This document shows, one piece after another, positions 54,080 through 62,559 of a stretch of DNA of 64,000 bases. The notes under the pieces are model-generated. The model searched no databases. It saw nothing but the letters and a program-made list of their open reading frames with translations, and was not told the origin of the DNA. Positions within the stretch are counted from its first letter, which is position 1. Each line of letters starts with the position of its first letter. The stretch is taken from NCBI RefSeq assembly GCF_000069185.1, contig NC_010397.1, forward strand, positions 3,658,001 through 3,722,000, written 5' to 3'. A program made the translations under genes and the position numbers. The DNA is from Mycobacteroides abscessus ATCC 19977. GTDB taxonomy: Bacteria; Actinomycetota; Actinomycetes; Mycobacteriales; Mycobacteriaceae.

Positions 54080-55281
54080 ACCTTCACCGTCCTGCGTGCC
54101 AGCCGATCCAGCACCCTGGACCGCTCGGATTCATCCTCGGCCAGCCGTATCACGGTGCGCGCCAACATCTTCGCTCCCTCGACCACAGCCCGGTCGGCAC
54201 CCGGCTCCCTGGCTGCCTTTTCGAAATCGGGCTGATGAATAACCGCCCCACCCGAATCGATGCCGATAACCGGGTGAATGCCGGGCAACACCTGCGTGAC
54301 GTTGCCCATATCGGTGCTGCCCAGCGGCACCGTGGCCTCGAACTCGGCCGGCACCGGCGTACGGCCGAAGGATTCCATCTCCTCGCGGAACACCGCCACC
54401 AGCCACGGATCCGGTGTCAGCTCCAGATACGGGGGCGAGGATTCGACGAGTTCATGACTGCAACCGGTCGCCATGGCGCCCGCCGCGAAGCAGGCATAGA
54501 CCTTTTCCTCCAGCTCGCGCAGGGAAGCAGTTTCGACGGCACGCATCGTGTACTGCATCGCGGCTCGGCCCGGAATGATGTTGGCCGCCTCGCCGCCCTC
54601 GGTGACGATGCCGTGGATCAGCTGTCCGGGTGAGAGGTGCTGACGCAACAGACCGATCGAGACCTGAGCGACGGTGACCGCATCGGCGGCGTTGATGCCG
54701 AGTTGAGGCGCCACCGCGGCGTGTGACTCCTTGCCGTGGTAGGTCACCATCACATCGGTCAGCGCAAGCGATCGGGCGCCGGCGATGTCGATGGGCCCGG
54801 GATGCAGCATCACCGCAGCCGCGACATCGTCAAAGGCGCCCGCCTTGAGTAGAAGCGCCTTACCGCCGCCGAATTCCTCGGCCGGTGTACCGATGACCAC
54901 CACGGTGAGTCCGAGGGCATCGGCGACTTCGGCCAGCCCCAGACCGGTGCCCACGGCAGAGGCCGCGATGATGTTGTGCCCGCAGGCGTGGCCGATCCCG
55001 GGTAGCGCGTCATACTCGGCGCAAACTCCGATGACCAGTGGACCATGGCCATAAGTGGCCCGGAAGGCGGTATCCATACCGCCTTGACCGGTGACGATCT
55101 CAAAACCGCGCTCGGCGAGCAGCCGCTGGGTCTTCAGGGCACTGCGAACCTCCTGAAACGCCAGTTCGGGTTCGGAATGGATGTCATGTGATAGCGCAAC
55201 CAGATCCGTCGCCGCGGCATCGACGACCGCGCTGGCGGTCTCGGCGTGCGCGGTGGACGACGCTCCGGTGGTCAAGGGCAT
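54076..55281 (-). CDS. amiB1: M20D-family amidohydrolase AmiB1
   Basis: A 401-residue M20 enzyme paralogous to AmiA1. Seen: CAEYDALPGIGHACGHNIIAA, GTPAEEFGGGKALLLK, YHGKESHAAVAPQLGINAAD and a C-terminal GGAVIHQPDFEKAA. AbgB-like substrate is possible. ATG 55281; head-to-head with deoD (37 nt). Homologue of Rv3306c. Confidence 0.91.
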   Translation of the reverse strand: MPLTTGASSTAHAETASAVVDAAATDLVALSHDIHSEPELAFQEVRSALKTQRLLAERGFEIVTGQGGMDTAFRATYGHGPLVIGVCAEYDALPGIGHACGHNIIAASAVGTGLGLAEVADALGLTVVVIGTPAEEFGGGKALLLKAGAFDDVAAAVMLHPGPIDIAGARSLALTDVMVTYHGKESHAAVAPQLGINAADAVTVAQVSIGLLRQHLSPGQLIHGIVTEGGEAANIIPGRAAMQYTMRAVETASLRELEEKVYACFAAGAMATGCSHELVESSPPYLELTPDPWLVAVFREEMESFGRTPVPAEFEATVPLGSTDMGNVTQVLPGIHPVIGIDSGGAVIHQPDFEKAAREPGADRAVVEGAKMLARTVIRLAEDESERSRVLDRLARRTVKV

Positions 55282-55303
55282 TAGATGAGTATCCCATCAT
55301 GGT

Positions 55304-55309
55304 TAGGCT
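55304..55309 (+). promoter_or_regulatory. Candidate -10 (TAGGCT) for deoD
   Basis: TAGGCT ends 9 nt before GTG 55318. The same hexamer lies 7 nt before the ATG of the Rv3311-like gene at 63654. Both positions suit leaderless transcripts and favour GTG 55318 over ATG 55285 for deoD. Confidence 0.4.
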
Positions 55310-55317
55310 CCGTAGCT

Positions 55318-56187
55318 GTGACCGATGAGGCCCCCGCACGCGGGAGGTACCCCCAGCCCGCGCGACGAGTCGACGACGCCGATGACCGGCTAGCTCCCGA
55401 CGATGCCGCAGCCCTGGCCGCCGCGGAGATCGCGACCCGTACCGGCGTCCCGGCCCATCGTGTCGCGGTGGTCCTCGGATCCGGCTGGGCGCCGGCGGCC
55501 GGGGAACTAGGCACCCCCGCAACCACGATTCCCATGGCGGAGCTGCCCGCATTCAGCCCACCGAGCGCGGCGGGGCACGGCGGCTCGGTGTTGTCGGTGC
55601 CGATCGGCGGTAGCGACGAGCGGATGCTGATCCTGCTGGGCCGGATCCATGCGTACGAGGGCCATGATCTGCGTCATGTGGTGCATCCGGTGCGCACGGC
55701 CTGCGCTGCCGGCGCGCGGACGATCATTCTCACCAACGCGGCGGGAGGTCTGCGCGAGGATTACGCGGTGGGCCAGCCGGTACTGATCAGCGACCATCTC
55801 AACCTGACGGCCCGATCACCCCTGGTGGGTGCACAGTTCGTCGACCTTGTCGACGCGTACTCTCCGCGACTTCGGGCCTTGGCCCGGGAAATCGACGACA
55901 ACCTCACCGAGGGGGTGTACGCAGGCCTACCGGGTCCGCACTACGAGACTCCCGCGGAAATCCGCATGCTGCGCACGCTGGGCGCGGATTTGGTGGGCAT
56001 GTCGACGGTGCAGGAAACCATCGCGGCGCGGGCGGCCGGGGCCGAGGTGCTGGGGGTTTCCCTGGTGACCAACCTCGCGGCCGGAATGACCGGCGAATCC
56101 CTGAATCATGAGGAGGTGCTGGCGGCGGGCCGAGCGTCGGCCACCCGCATGGGCCAACTTCTACGCGCGGTGATTGGTCGGCTATGA
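55318..56187 (+). CDS. deoD: Purine-nucleoside phosphorylase DeoD (PunA)
   Basis: A 289-residue trimeric-type PNP from GTG 55318. Phosphate loop [26 protein letters not shown], the active-site [15 protein letters not shown] and [24 protein letters not shown] substrate loop are present. It cleaves inosine and guanosine with phosphate. ATGA couples it to pmmB, whose product can interconvert ribose-1-P and ribose-5-P. Confidence 0.94.
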   Translation: MTDEAPARGRYPQPARRVDDADDRLAPDDAAALAAAEIATRTGVPAHRVAVVLGSGWAPAAGELGTPATTIPMAELPAFSPPSAAGHGGSVLSVPIGGSDERMLILLGRIHAYEGHDLRHVVHPVRTACAAGARTIILTNAAGGLREDYAVGQPVLISDHLNLTARSPLVGAQFVDLVDAYSPRLRALAREIDDNLTEGVYAGLPGPHYETPAEIRMLRTLGADLVGMSTVQETIAARAAGAEVLGVSLVTNLAAGMTGESLNHEEVLAAGRASATRMGQLLRAVIGRL

Positions 56188-57797
56188 CTGTGGCAGCAGA
56201 AACGATCCAGGAGTGGATCGACCACGACCCGGATCCCCAGACCGTCGCCGAGCTGCGCGCGTGCTCCGAAGACGAGCTTGCCCAGCGTTTCTCGGATCCA
56301 CTGGTGTTCGGCACGGCGGGCCTGCGCGGCCCCGTGCGCGGCGGCCCGAATGGAATGAACCTGGCGGTGGTGTTGCGCACCACCTATGGGCTGGCCAAGG
56401 TCCTCAAGGATCGATGCCTGGGCGGCTCCACCGTGGTGGTGGGCCGCGACGCCCGCCACGGATCCGAGAAGTTTGCGCTAGGCGCGGCCGAAGTCCTTGC
56501 TGCCGAAGGATTCACGGTGGTGTTGTTACCCCGTCCGCTGCCGACGCCGGTGCTGGCCTTCGCGGTGCGGCAGGTGGATGCGGCGGCAGGCATCCAAATC
56601 ACCGCATCCCATAATCCGCCCGCGGACAACGGCTACAAGGTGTACTGGTCGGGCGGAGCCCAGATCATCTCCCCCACCGATCGTGAAATCGAAGCGGCAA
56701 CGGCGGCAGCGCCTTTCGCCGATCAAATTCCCCGCACCCCGGTCGAGCCCACCGGCGAGTCCTTGATCGATGCCTATGTTCAGCGCGCCGCGACGGTGCG
56801 CCGCGGCGCGGGCAACTTGCGTGTCGTCCTCACCGCACTTCACGGGGTCGGTGGCGCCACCGCCGTGGCCACCCTGAACGCCGCGGGCATCACCGACATC
56901 CACCTGGTGGACGAGCAGTTCCAGCCGAATCCGGACTTTCCCACTGTCGAGTTTCCGAATCCGGAAGAACGAGGCGCCTCCGACGCGGTGCTGGCCCGGG
57001 CCGCCGAGGTGGACGCGGCCCTGGCGATCGCCCTCGATCCCGACGCCGATCGATGCGCCATCGGAGTCCCCACCACCACGGGTTGGCGCATGTTGTCTGG
57101 AGATGAAACCGGTTGGCTGCTGGGCGATTACATTCTTTCCACACAACCGGATTCCTCGATTCCTCCGGTGGTTGCCAGCACGGTGGTCTCCTCACGCATG
57201 CTGGCGCGCATCGCGGCATCCCTCGGCGCCCGCCATGTGGAAACCCTTACGGGGTTCAAATGGCTGGTACGCGCGGCAGATTCCGATCTCGTCTATGCCT
57301 ATGAGGAAGCCATCGGTCATTGCGTGGATCCGGTGGCGGTCCGCGACAAGGACGGCATCTCGGCGGCGGTGCTCGCCTGCGACCTGGTCACCCATCTACG
57401 CGAGCTCGGCACCAGTGTGGAGGAAAAACTCGAGAACCTTGCGATCCGGCATGGCATCCACGTGACCTCTCAGGTGTCACGGCGCATGGACTCACTCGAG
57501 GACATCGAAGCGATGATGACCCGACTGCGCCAGAACATCCCCGCTGCCTTGTCCGGATTTCCCATCACCGCGGAAGATCTTCTGGAGCGACGCGGCCAGC
57601 AGCGCACCGACGCGGTGGTCCTCTCGGGCGAGATCGGCGGGTCGTCCATCCGTCTGGTACTCCGGCCGTCGGGAACCGAACCAAAAGTCAAGTGCTACAT
57701 CGAGGTCCGCGAACCCGTGATCACCGACCCCACCGTGGCGCGGATCTGGGCCGGGGTGGTGGTCTCCGAGCTGGAGGCTTACGCCCGGAACATCTGA
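56184..57797 (+). CDS. pmmB: Phosphomannomutase/phosphopentomutase-like PmmB
   Basis: A 537-residue alpha-D-phosphohexomutase. The catalytic Ser loop is [17 protein letters not shown], the metal loop [11 protein letters not shown], the sugar loop YAYEEAIGH and the phosphate loop [12 protein letters not shown]. The neighbour deoD suggests a phosphopentomutase role, while the name follows Rv3308. Convergent with upp, 11 nt apart. Confidence 0.94.
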   Translation: MTVAAETIQEWIDHDPDPQTVAELRACSEDELAQRFSDPLVFGTAGLRGPVRGGPNGMNLAVVLRTTYGLAKVLKDRCLGGSTVVVGRDARHGSEKFALGAAEVLAAEGFTVVLLPRPLPTPVLAFAVRQVDAAAGIQITASHNPPADNGYKVYWSGGAQIISPTDREIEAATAAAPFADQIPRTPVEPTGESLIDAYVQRAATVRRGAGNLRVVLTALHGVGGATAVATLNAAGITDIHLVDEQFQPNPDFPTVEFPNPEERGASDAVLARAAEVDAALAIALDPDADRCAIGVPTTTGWRMLSGDETGWLLGDYILSTQPDSSIPPVVASTVVSSRMLARIAASLGARHVETLTGFKWLVRAADSDLVYAYEEAIGHCVDPVAVRDKDGISAAVLACDLVTHLRELGTSVEEKLENLAIRHGIHVTSQVSRRMDSLEDIEAMMTRLRQNIPAALSGFPITAEDLLERRGQQRTDAVVLSGEIGGSSIRLVLRPSGTEPKVKCYIEVREPVITDPTVARIWAGVVVSELEAYARNI

Positions 57798-57808
57798 CGC
57801 GGCCCGAG

Positions 57809-58450
57809 CTATCGGGGCCCGAACTGGCGATCACCGGCATCGCCCAACCCGGGCACGATGTAGGCGGCGTCGTTGAGACCCTCGTCGATCGTGGCAGTGA
57901 ACAGCCGCACGGACGTCGACGGGCCGAAACGCTCAGCGCACTCTTGGATCGCCGTCACACCCTGCGGAGCCGCGACCACACAGAGCATGGTGATGTCGGC
58001 GGCACCGCGCGCGTGCAATAGCTCGAGTGTGTAGACCATCGATCCGCCGGTAGCGAGCATCGGGTCCAGCACGAACACCGGCTGCGCCGAGAGGTCCGCC
58101 GGAAGCGATTCCAGATACGGAGTGGGTTGCCAGGTGTCCTCATCGCGCGCCATCCCCACGAATCCCACACGCGCCTCGGGGATGAGGGCGTGCGCCTGAT
58201 CGACCATGCCCAGTCCCGCCCGCAGAACCGGCACCAGCAACGGCGGATTGGCCAATCGGTAGCCCGTTGTCTCCGCCACCGGCGTGCGCACCGTCGACGA
58301 CTCCACCGGCACCGAACCGGTGGCCTCGTAGACGAGCATCAGGGTCAGATCTCGCAGCGCAGTCCGGAAAGCCGCGTTGTCGCTGCGGGCATCGCGAAGG
58401 GTGGTCAACCGGGCCGCGGCAAGCGGATGCTCAACTACGTGCACATGCAT
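57809..58450 (-). CDS. upp: Uracil phosphoribosyltransferase Upp
   Basis: A 213-residue type I PRTase. The PRPP-binding motif is [14 protein letters not shown], with [15 protein letters not shown] and a C-terminal [20 protein letters not shown] uracil site. It salvages uracil to UMP. Homologue of Rv3309c; in M. tuberculosis sapM (Rv3310) stands next, but not here. Confidence 0.97.
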   Translation of the reverse strand: MHVHVVEHPLAAARLTTLRDARSDNAAFRTALRDLTLMLVYEATGSVPVESSTVRTPVAETTGYRLANPPLLVPVLRAGLGMVDQAHALIPEARVGFVGMARDEDTWQPTPYLESLPADLSAQPVFVLDPMLATGGSMVYTLELLHARGAADITMLCVVAAPQGVTAIQECAERFGPSTSVRLFTATIDEGLNDAAYIVPGLGDAGDRQFGPR

Positions 58451-58730
58451 GGACCGACCCTAAAGCAGCAAGCATCGATCCCCATCACCGCGGGTGTGAC
58501 GGGCATCACCGCGAACGCTCAGTGGGCGGATATCTCAGTATCGTTCCCAGCAAAGCCGAGCAAGCTATGCTGAGCAGGTAATACGACGGGGTGGCCACGT
58601 TGCCGAAAAATCTTTCAAAAAGTTTGAGAAAGATGGAACCGAATCGCGACTACACCCGTCGTATCCAAGTACAAGGCGAAAACTGCCCGAAAACAGGCGG
58701 TAGCCGAACCACCGAGGAGATGGAGGGGAC
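58451..58730. promoter_or_regulatory. 280-nt divergent region before the Esp-like operon
   Basis: No gene is seen. A TATGCT hexamer (58566-58571) is a possible -10 for the operon, leaving a leader of about 150 nt. An A/T-rich tract (58605-58635) interrupts otherwise GC-rich sequence, and GGAGGGGA lies just before the first ATG. A long AT-marked leader is a place where regulators such as EspR or Lsr2 could bind (inference from known ESX operons). Confidence 0.45.
58611..58633. promoter_or_regulatory. AT-rich dyad in the operon leader
   Basis: TCTTTC (58611-58616) and GAAAGA (58628-58633) form an inverted repeat around AAAAAGTTTGA, with a further AAA/TTT match inside. It lies about 100 nt before the EspC/F-like gene and could be an operator or an RNA hairpin. 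Confidence 0.35.
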
Positions 58731-59057
58731 ATGCCAGAGGAATTGTCGGCCGATACAGATTTGTTGCGCGGCGTTGGCGGCGTACAGATGGGCATGGGCG
58801 GAACGCTCGCGGCGGTGGGCACCGCTGTCAGCATCTTTCCGGTCGCCGCGCTGGCCCCTGTCTTTGGCCCGATCGGCGCTCACTATCTGGGCGCCTTCGC
58901 GATGACCTCGGCCAAGCAAGGGCTCGACGTCGGTCAGCTCGCGATGAACGTCACCGAGTCCGGCGTGACCACCAACGTGGCGAGCAACGGCTATGACGAC
59001 GCCGACGACAACATCGGTAAGAACATCAGTGCCACCGTCGAGGGAATCGAGGCCTGA
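58731..59057 (+). CDS. EspC/EspF-like ESX secretion-associated protein
   Basis: A 108-residue protein with a strong ribosome site (GGAGGGGA) before ATG 58731. It is helical, with a small-residue-rich middle, and ends in NGYDDADDNIGKNISATVEGI. That segment contains YxxxD (Y88, D92) in the same setting as the C-termini of EspC (YSEADEAW) and EspF (YLKADDGL), the general type VII export signal. The length (about 100) fits this family. It therefore is a candidate ESX substrate or chaperone-like partner of the next protein. First gene of a four-gene operon found where M. tuberculosis has sapM. Confidence 0.75.
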   Translation: MPEELSADTDLLRGVGGVQMGMGGTLAAVGTAVSIFPVAALAPVFGPIGAHYLGAFAMTSAKQGLDVGQLAMNVTESGVTTNVASNGYDDADDNIGKNISATVEGIEA

Positions 59058-59059
59058 CC

Positions 59060-60412
59060 ATGGTTGAGACAAGTCCAATCTCGCCCAGCCGCTTGTCCGA
59101 GGCTGTCAACACCAACTACCCGGATTTCTCCAACAATCCCTTCTCTTCCGGCTTGATCGGGCCAGCCATGGACATGGCGGGCACCGTCGGTCCCGGCCAG
59201 TTCAAGGAGGGCCAGGACCCCAGCAAGATGCTGGAAAGTGGCATGCAGGTCATGCAACAGGTCATGCAGCAGGGCCTGCAGGCGGGTAGCTCACTCATCG
59301 GCTCCTTCGCCGGTGCCGCCGCTCAGGCCCTGGGACAGTTCGCCGGCATGGCGGGCCAGGCACTCAGCAGCATGGCCACCCGCAGCGGCGCCATGGGCGC
59401 CAACGTGGGGCAGGCATCCGAGTCGACGGCTCGTGCTACCAGCCTGATCACCGAGGCTCTCCAGGAGTTCCAGCACACCTCGGAGGCATTGACGCCGTTG
59501 CTCTGGGTTCCGGGTGTTGCCGCGGAGCTCGCGGAGGCGGCCAGCCGATGCACGGCGCGCGTTGCCGAGCACACCGCGCAGCTCGAGGGTGAGCTCGCCG
59601 GACAAGCCGGCGAACTCACCGGCATGGCGGGCGCCGACATGGGCAACCCCGCCACCCCTGCTTCGGGGAGCGTCCAGCCCGCCATGTCGGCCATGCAGGG
59701 CGGACTTCAGGCCGGAACACAGGCCATGTCCGGTGTCGCAAGCGGCGTCACCCAGACCATGAGCTCGATGGGCCAGGGCCTCGGCCAGATTCCGCAGGCT
59801 CTCACCGGTCTGCTCAGCGGTGCCGGTGGCGGTAGCGGTTCCGCCAGCGCGCTGGCGGGCGGCTCGGGACTGAACGGCATTGCCGCGGGCGCCCTGGCCA
59901 ACCCGTTCGGAGCGGGCGGCGGCCACGCCTCCAGCACCGCCGGTGGTACCTCCAGCGGGTTGGGCAGCGCCAACGCCAGCGCGGCCAAGATGCTGCTCGA
60001 CCCGCGCAGCATGGGCAAGGGCGTGCAGCTGTTCCTCCCGGACGGCAGCACCAGCCAGGCTCCGAATGCCGCCGCCGCCGAAGCCGTGCGCAAAGCGCTC
60101 AGCCAGGTGGGTGTGCCCTATGAGTGGGGCGGCACCAAGCCCGGCGTCGGCCTGGACTGCAGCGGCCTGACCCAGTGGGCCTACGGGCAGTCCGGCGTCG
60201 ATATCCCTCGCCTTGCCCAGGAGCAGGGCGTGGGCGTCAAGGTCGATCAGGGATCGGTGATGCCGGGTGACCTCGCGGTGTGGGATGGCCACGTCGCCAT
60301 GGTGATCGGCAACGGCATGATGGTCGAGGCCGGTGATCCGGTCCAGATCTCCCCGATCCGAACCACCAACGCCGGACAGGGATTCCATGGATTCTACCGA
60401 CCCACTTCCTAG
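59060..60412 (+). CDS. NlpC/P60 (C40) peptidase with ESX-associated-type N-terminal region
   Basis: A 450-residue protein, 2 nt after the previous gene. Residues 1-200 are helical and Gln/Met/Ala-rich (MLESGMQVMQQVMQQGLQAG; then QASESTARATSLITEALQEF); 200-320 are a Gly/Ala/Ser-rich low-complexity linker. Residues about 345-450 form an NlpC/P60 domain: GVPYEWGGTKPGVGLDCSGL with C367 and DGHVAMVIGNGMM with H411; the third residue is less certain. Such enzymes cut D-Glu-mDAP bonds of peptidoglycan. No Sec or Tat signal or transmembrane helix is visible, so export by a type VII system with the EspC/F-like partner is the simplest proposal. Confidence 0.85.
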   Translation: MVETSPISPSRLSEAVNTNYPDFSNNPFSSGLIGPAMDMAGTVGPGQFKEGQDPSKMLESGMQVMQQVMQQGLQAGSSLIGSFAGAAAQALGQFAGMAGQALSSMATRSGAMGANVGQASESTARATSLITEALQEFQHTSEALTPLLWVPGVAAELAEAASRCTARVAEHTAQLEGELAGQAGELTGMAGADMGNPATPASGSVQPAMSAMQGGLQAGTQAMSGVASGVTQTMSSMGQGLGQIPQALTGLLSGAGGGSGSASALAGGSGLNGIAAGALANPFGAGGGHASSTAGGTSSGLGSANASAAKMLLDPRSMGKGVQLFLPDGSTSQAPNAAAAEAVRKALSQVGVPYEWGGTKPGVGLDCSGLTQWAYGQSGVDIPRLAQEQGVGVKVDQGSVMPGDLAVWDGHVAMVIGNGMMVEAGDPVQISPIRTTNAGQGFHGFYRPTS

Positions 60413-60740
60413 TTCGGGAGTGCCGCGGCCCGAGCCGCGTGCGAGCATCGATATGACAAATCGTGCTCGCACGCTGCGGGTCAAGGTCTCCGAATTCGGC
60501 CTGCCGCTTGAGGTTCACATCGAACCCGACATGCTCAGTCGCGGCGCGTCGGCACTGGCACAGGAGATCAAGAACCTGTGCGAACTCGGTGCCGCGCGCT
60601 GCGGCGCGGCACGGCGCGAGGAGCTTGCCGAAAGCGGCATCCCTGACTACCTACTCGACAGGATCGGCCTGGCGACGCCAGCTCAAGTCGCCGATATAGA
60701 ACTGCGGCAGTCCGAAGAGCAGATGGAACGGAGATCCTGA
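60387..60740 (+). CDS. EspD/EspH-like ESX accessory protein
   Basis: A 117-residue protein from ATG 60387, overlapping the peptidase gene by 26 bp; ATG 60453 is an alternative. The core RTLRVKVSEFGLPLEVHIEP then LSRGASALAQEIKNLCELGA resembles the EspD C-terminal core (an RTVSVSTL-type strand, then a VELSARV-type strand and LASEILVIADLARQKA helix). EspD stabilises EspA and EspC in ESX-1. The likeness is judged by eye and is moderate. Confidence 0.62.
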   Translation: MDSTDPLPSSGVPRPEPRASIDMTNRARTLRVKVSEFGLPLEVHIEPDMLSRGASALAQEIKNLCELGAARCGAARREELAESGIPDYLLDRIGLATPAQVADIELRQSEEQMERRS

Positions 60741-61081
60741 TGACCGAACCTGACCTCACCTTCTTCCGGGCGCTCGAACAGCAGTACCAGGAGACCATGA
60801 CGCGGGCCCGCGCCGGCGGCCATATCCTGAACAGCGCTGTCGAGGAGTTGAAAGGCCTTCGGGGATGGGCCCGTTCGGCGCAGGGGCATGTCGAGGCGGA
60901 AGCCAACGGCAACGGTGCGCTGACCAACCTGAGACTCGACGACTCCGTCACCAAGCTATCGCCCAAGATCGTCGGGCAGATCGTGGTGGCCACCGCGGCC
61001 GCGGCCGCGGGGCAGGCGTTCGATCATCGTGAACGCGTGCTGGCGCAGCTGCTGGTGGACCTCAAGAATCCGCAGCCGTAA
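60740..61081 (+). CDS. YbaB/EbfC-fold (EspL-like) protein
   Basis: A 113-residue protein whose ATG overlaps the previous stop by one base (TGATG). The pattern GHVEAEANGNGALTNLRLDD then KLSPKIVGQIVVATAAAAAG is that of YbaB/EbfC proteins, to which ESX-1 EspL (Rv3880c) belongs. The family dimerises; EspL stabilises EspE and EspF and links to gene regulation. It closes the four-gene operon. Confidence 0.72.
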   Translation: MTEPDLTFFRALEQQYQETMTRARAGGHILNSAVEELKGLRGWARSAQGHVEAEANGNGALTNLRLDDSVTKLSPKIVGQIVVATAAAAAGQAFDHRERVLAQLLVDLKNPQP

Positions 61082-61521
61082 CCGATTACGAGTCATAACG
61101 GCGCAGGCTCGCTGCACTGCGGGCCGGAGCGGACGCGGGCCCACCCCTACACCCCAACGCCTTACGTCGACTCTTAAGTCGTTGGGCCAGTACGGCATTG
61201 GAGGACCAGGTGGGCACGTGGGCACCAAAATACTACGGTCGCCGTCACACCTACCGACCCCTCGTTTGCGCACCGGTAGGTGCTCGTGGCGACCAATTCG
61301 ATGGGCTGTGTGCGCGGCCTTGAGACCGCCGGGCATAGCCCATCGACGCTGCGGGCACGGCCCGAAGACACAGGGTCCGTACTTAGCCCGCCGATCGCGG
61401 GAGCCAGCCGAAAATATCGCGTCTGACCTGGTCTTCGCAACCTTTTGGGAATACTGGGCCCCCTTGCCCAGCGGGCGGCGCTGCCGGATCGGCGCATGTC
61501 CTGCGCTGATAGCATCCGAAT
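61082..61521. other. 440-nt intergenic region without a recognised gene
   Basis: No open frame with coding character or family match is seen on either strand. It separates the Esp-like operon from the Rv3651-like pair. It contains one 9-bp inverted repeat (61248-61282) and an AT-richer spot near 61224-61235, and probably the promoter of the next gene just before 61522. Confidence 0.6.
61248..61282. repeat. Inverted repeat CACCTACCG / CGGTAGGTG
   Basis: Perfect 9-bp arms at 61248-61256 and 61274-61282 with a 17-nt spacer. It lies 240 nt before the first Rv3651-like gene. Could be an operator or a weak terminator of the operon; no U-tract follows. Confidence 0.45.
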
Positions 61522-62496
61522 GTGGCGCGCGAGTGGCTGCTCCTGGAAACACTCGGTGACGAGCCAACTGTCATCGCATCCGGCAGCCAGCCACGGAACA
61601 TGGTGCCCCTGAGCACATTCCTGCGCCGCAATCGTAATCTCGGCCTGCTTCGCCGAGTCATCACCGCCGCGACAAAAGCAAACAAGGCCCTCACCATCGG
61701 CCCACCCGATTCGGACTCGGTCATCGACGTCCGCCCGGTCGCCATGCCCGACGGCAGGGTGCACGGCGTATGGCTGTGGACGGGATCGACGGCGCCTCAC
61801 ACCGTCCCGCCCGCCGAGGGCGGTGCGGTGGTTCTCAACGCCGATACCGGCGTCCTGCGCATCAGCGACGGCGCCGCGTTGGCCATGGGAATCGCCGCGG
61901 ACGAACCACACGACGAAATAAGCATGCCCGAGCTCTACCGCTATCTTTCGCCCAATCCCGGCGAGACGGACGTCCTCGGGCTGATCGTCACCGCGACGGA
62001 GGGCATGACCTACAGCGCCACCTGGCCCGGCGTGGACAGCGACGGAAAGCCCACGTTGTGCCACTTCGCAAGCCGGCTGGTGCTGGAGCCCAATGGTGAC
62101 GGCGTCCCCGAGCGTCTGGGGCGCGCGATCAACTTGCGAGTGGGCCAACCTGCCCCGCCGGTACCGCTGCTCGAACAACAAGTCCTCGAAGCCGCCAGCG
62201 AACCTGGCGCGTATCGCGCCCTGGTCATGATCGCGTCACGCAAGTTACTCAAGTGGATCGATCCGCCTGCGCCCGAATGGCATTGGGAGTTCGACCCACT
62301 AGGCCGCGCGAAAGTTCACCCCGACGATGAGGCGAACCTGAACTTCATGATCGACAACTCCGTCTTCGGCGCCACCGAGGCAGTGATCAGGTTCCGTTGC
62401 CATGACGACAGCTGGGAATCACTGCACTGCGCCACCCAAGTGGTCCGCCTCAACGAGAATGCGACCGTCGCACTGATCACCTTGCGTCGCCGTTAG
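61522..62496 (+). CDS. Rv3651-like protein, copy 1
   Basis: A 324-residue protein from GTG 61522. The N-terminus WLLLETLGDEPTVIASG followed by FLRRNRN is the hallmark of the mycobacterial Rv3651 family, whose members combine small PAS/GAF-like domains. A middle domain (about 100-215) and a C-terminal domain (about 220-324, ending VRLNENATVALITL) follow. The role is unknown. It is a paralogue of the next gene (same N-terminal motif and domain order), indicating a tandem duplication. Confidence 0.85.
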   Translation: MAREWLLLETLGDEPTVIASGSQPRNMVPLSTFLRRNRNLGLLRRVITAATKANKALTIGPPDSDSVIDVRPVAMPDGRVHGVWLWTGSTAPHTVPPAEGGAVVLNADTGVLRISDGAALAMGIAADEPHDEISMPELYRYLSPNPGETDVLGLIVTATEGMTYSATWPGVDSDGKPTLCHFASRLVLEPNGDGVPERLGRAINLRVGQPAPPVPLLEQQVLEAASEPGAYRALVMIASRKLLKWIDPPAPEWHWEFDPLGRAKVHPDDEANLNFMIDNSVFGATEAVIRFRCHDDSWESLHCATQVVRLNENATVALITLRRR

Positions 62497-62559
62497 CCGA
62501 CCACACCGGGCCGAAATAAGGGACCGCGCGACGTCGCCGAAAATTGCTAACATCCGCGC

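Noticed and set aside
58731..61081. A complete type VII secretion locus
   Set aside because: No EccB, EccC, EccD, EccE, MycP, WXG100 pair, PE or PPE gene is present; only substrate- and accessory-like proteins are seen.
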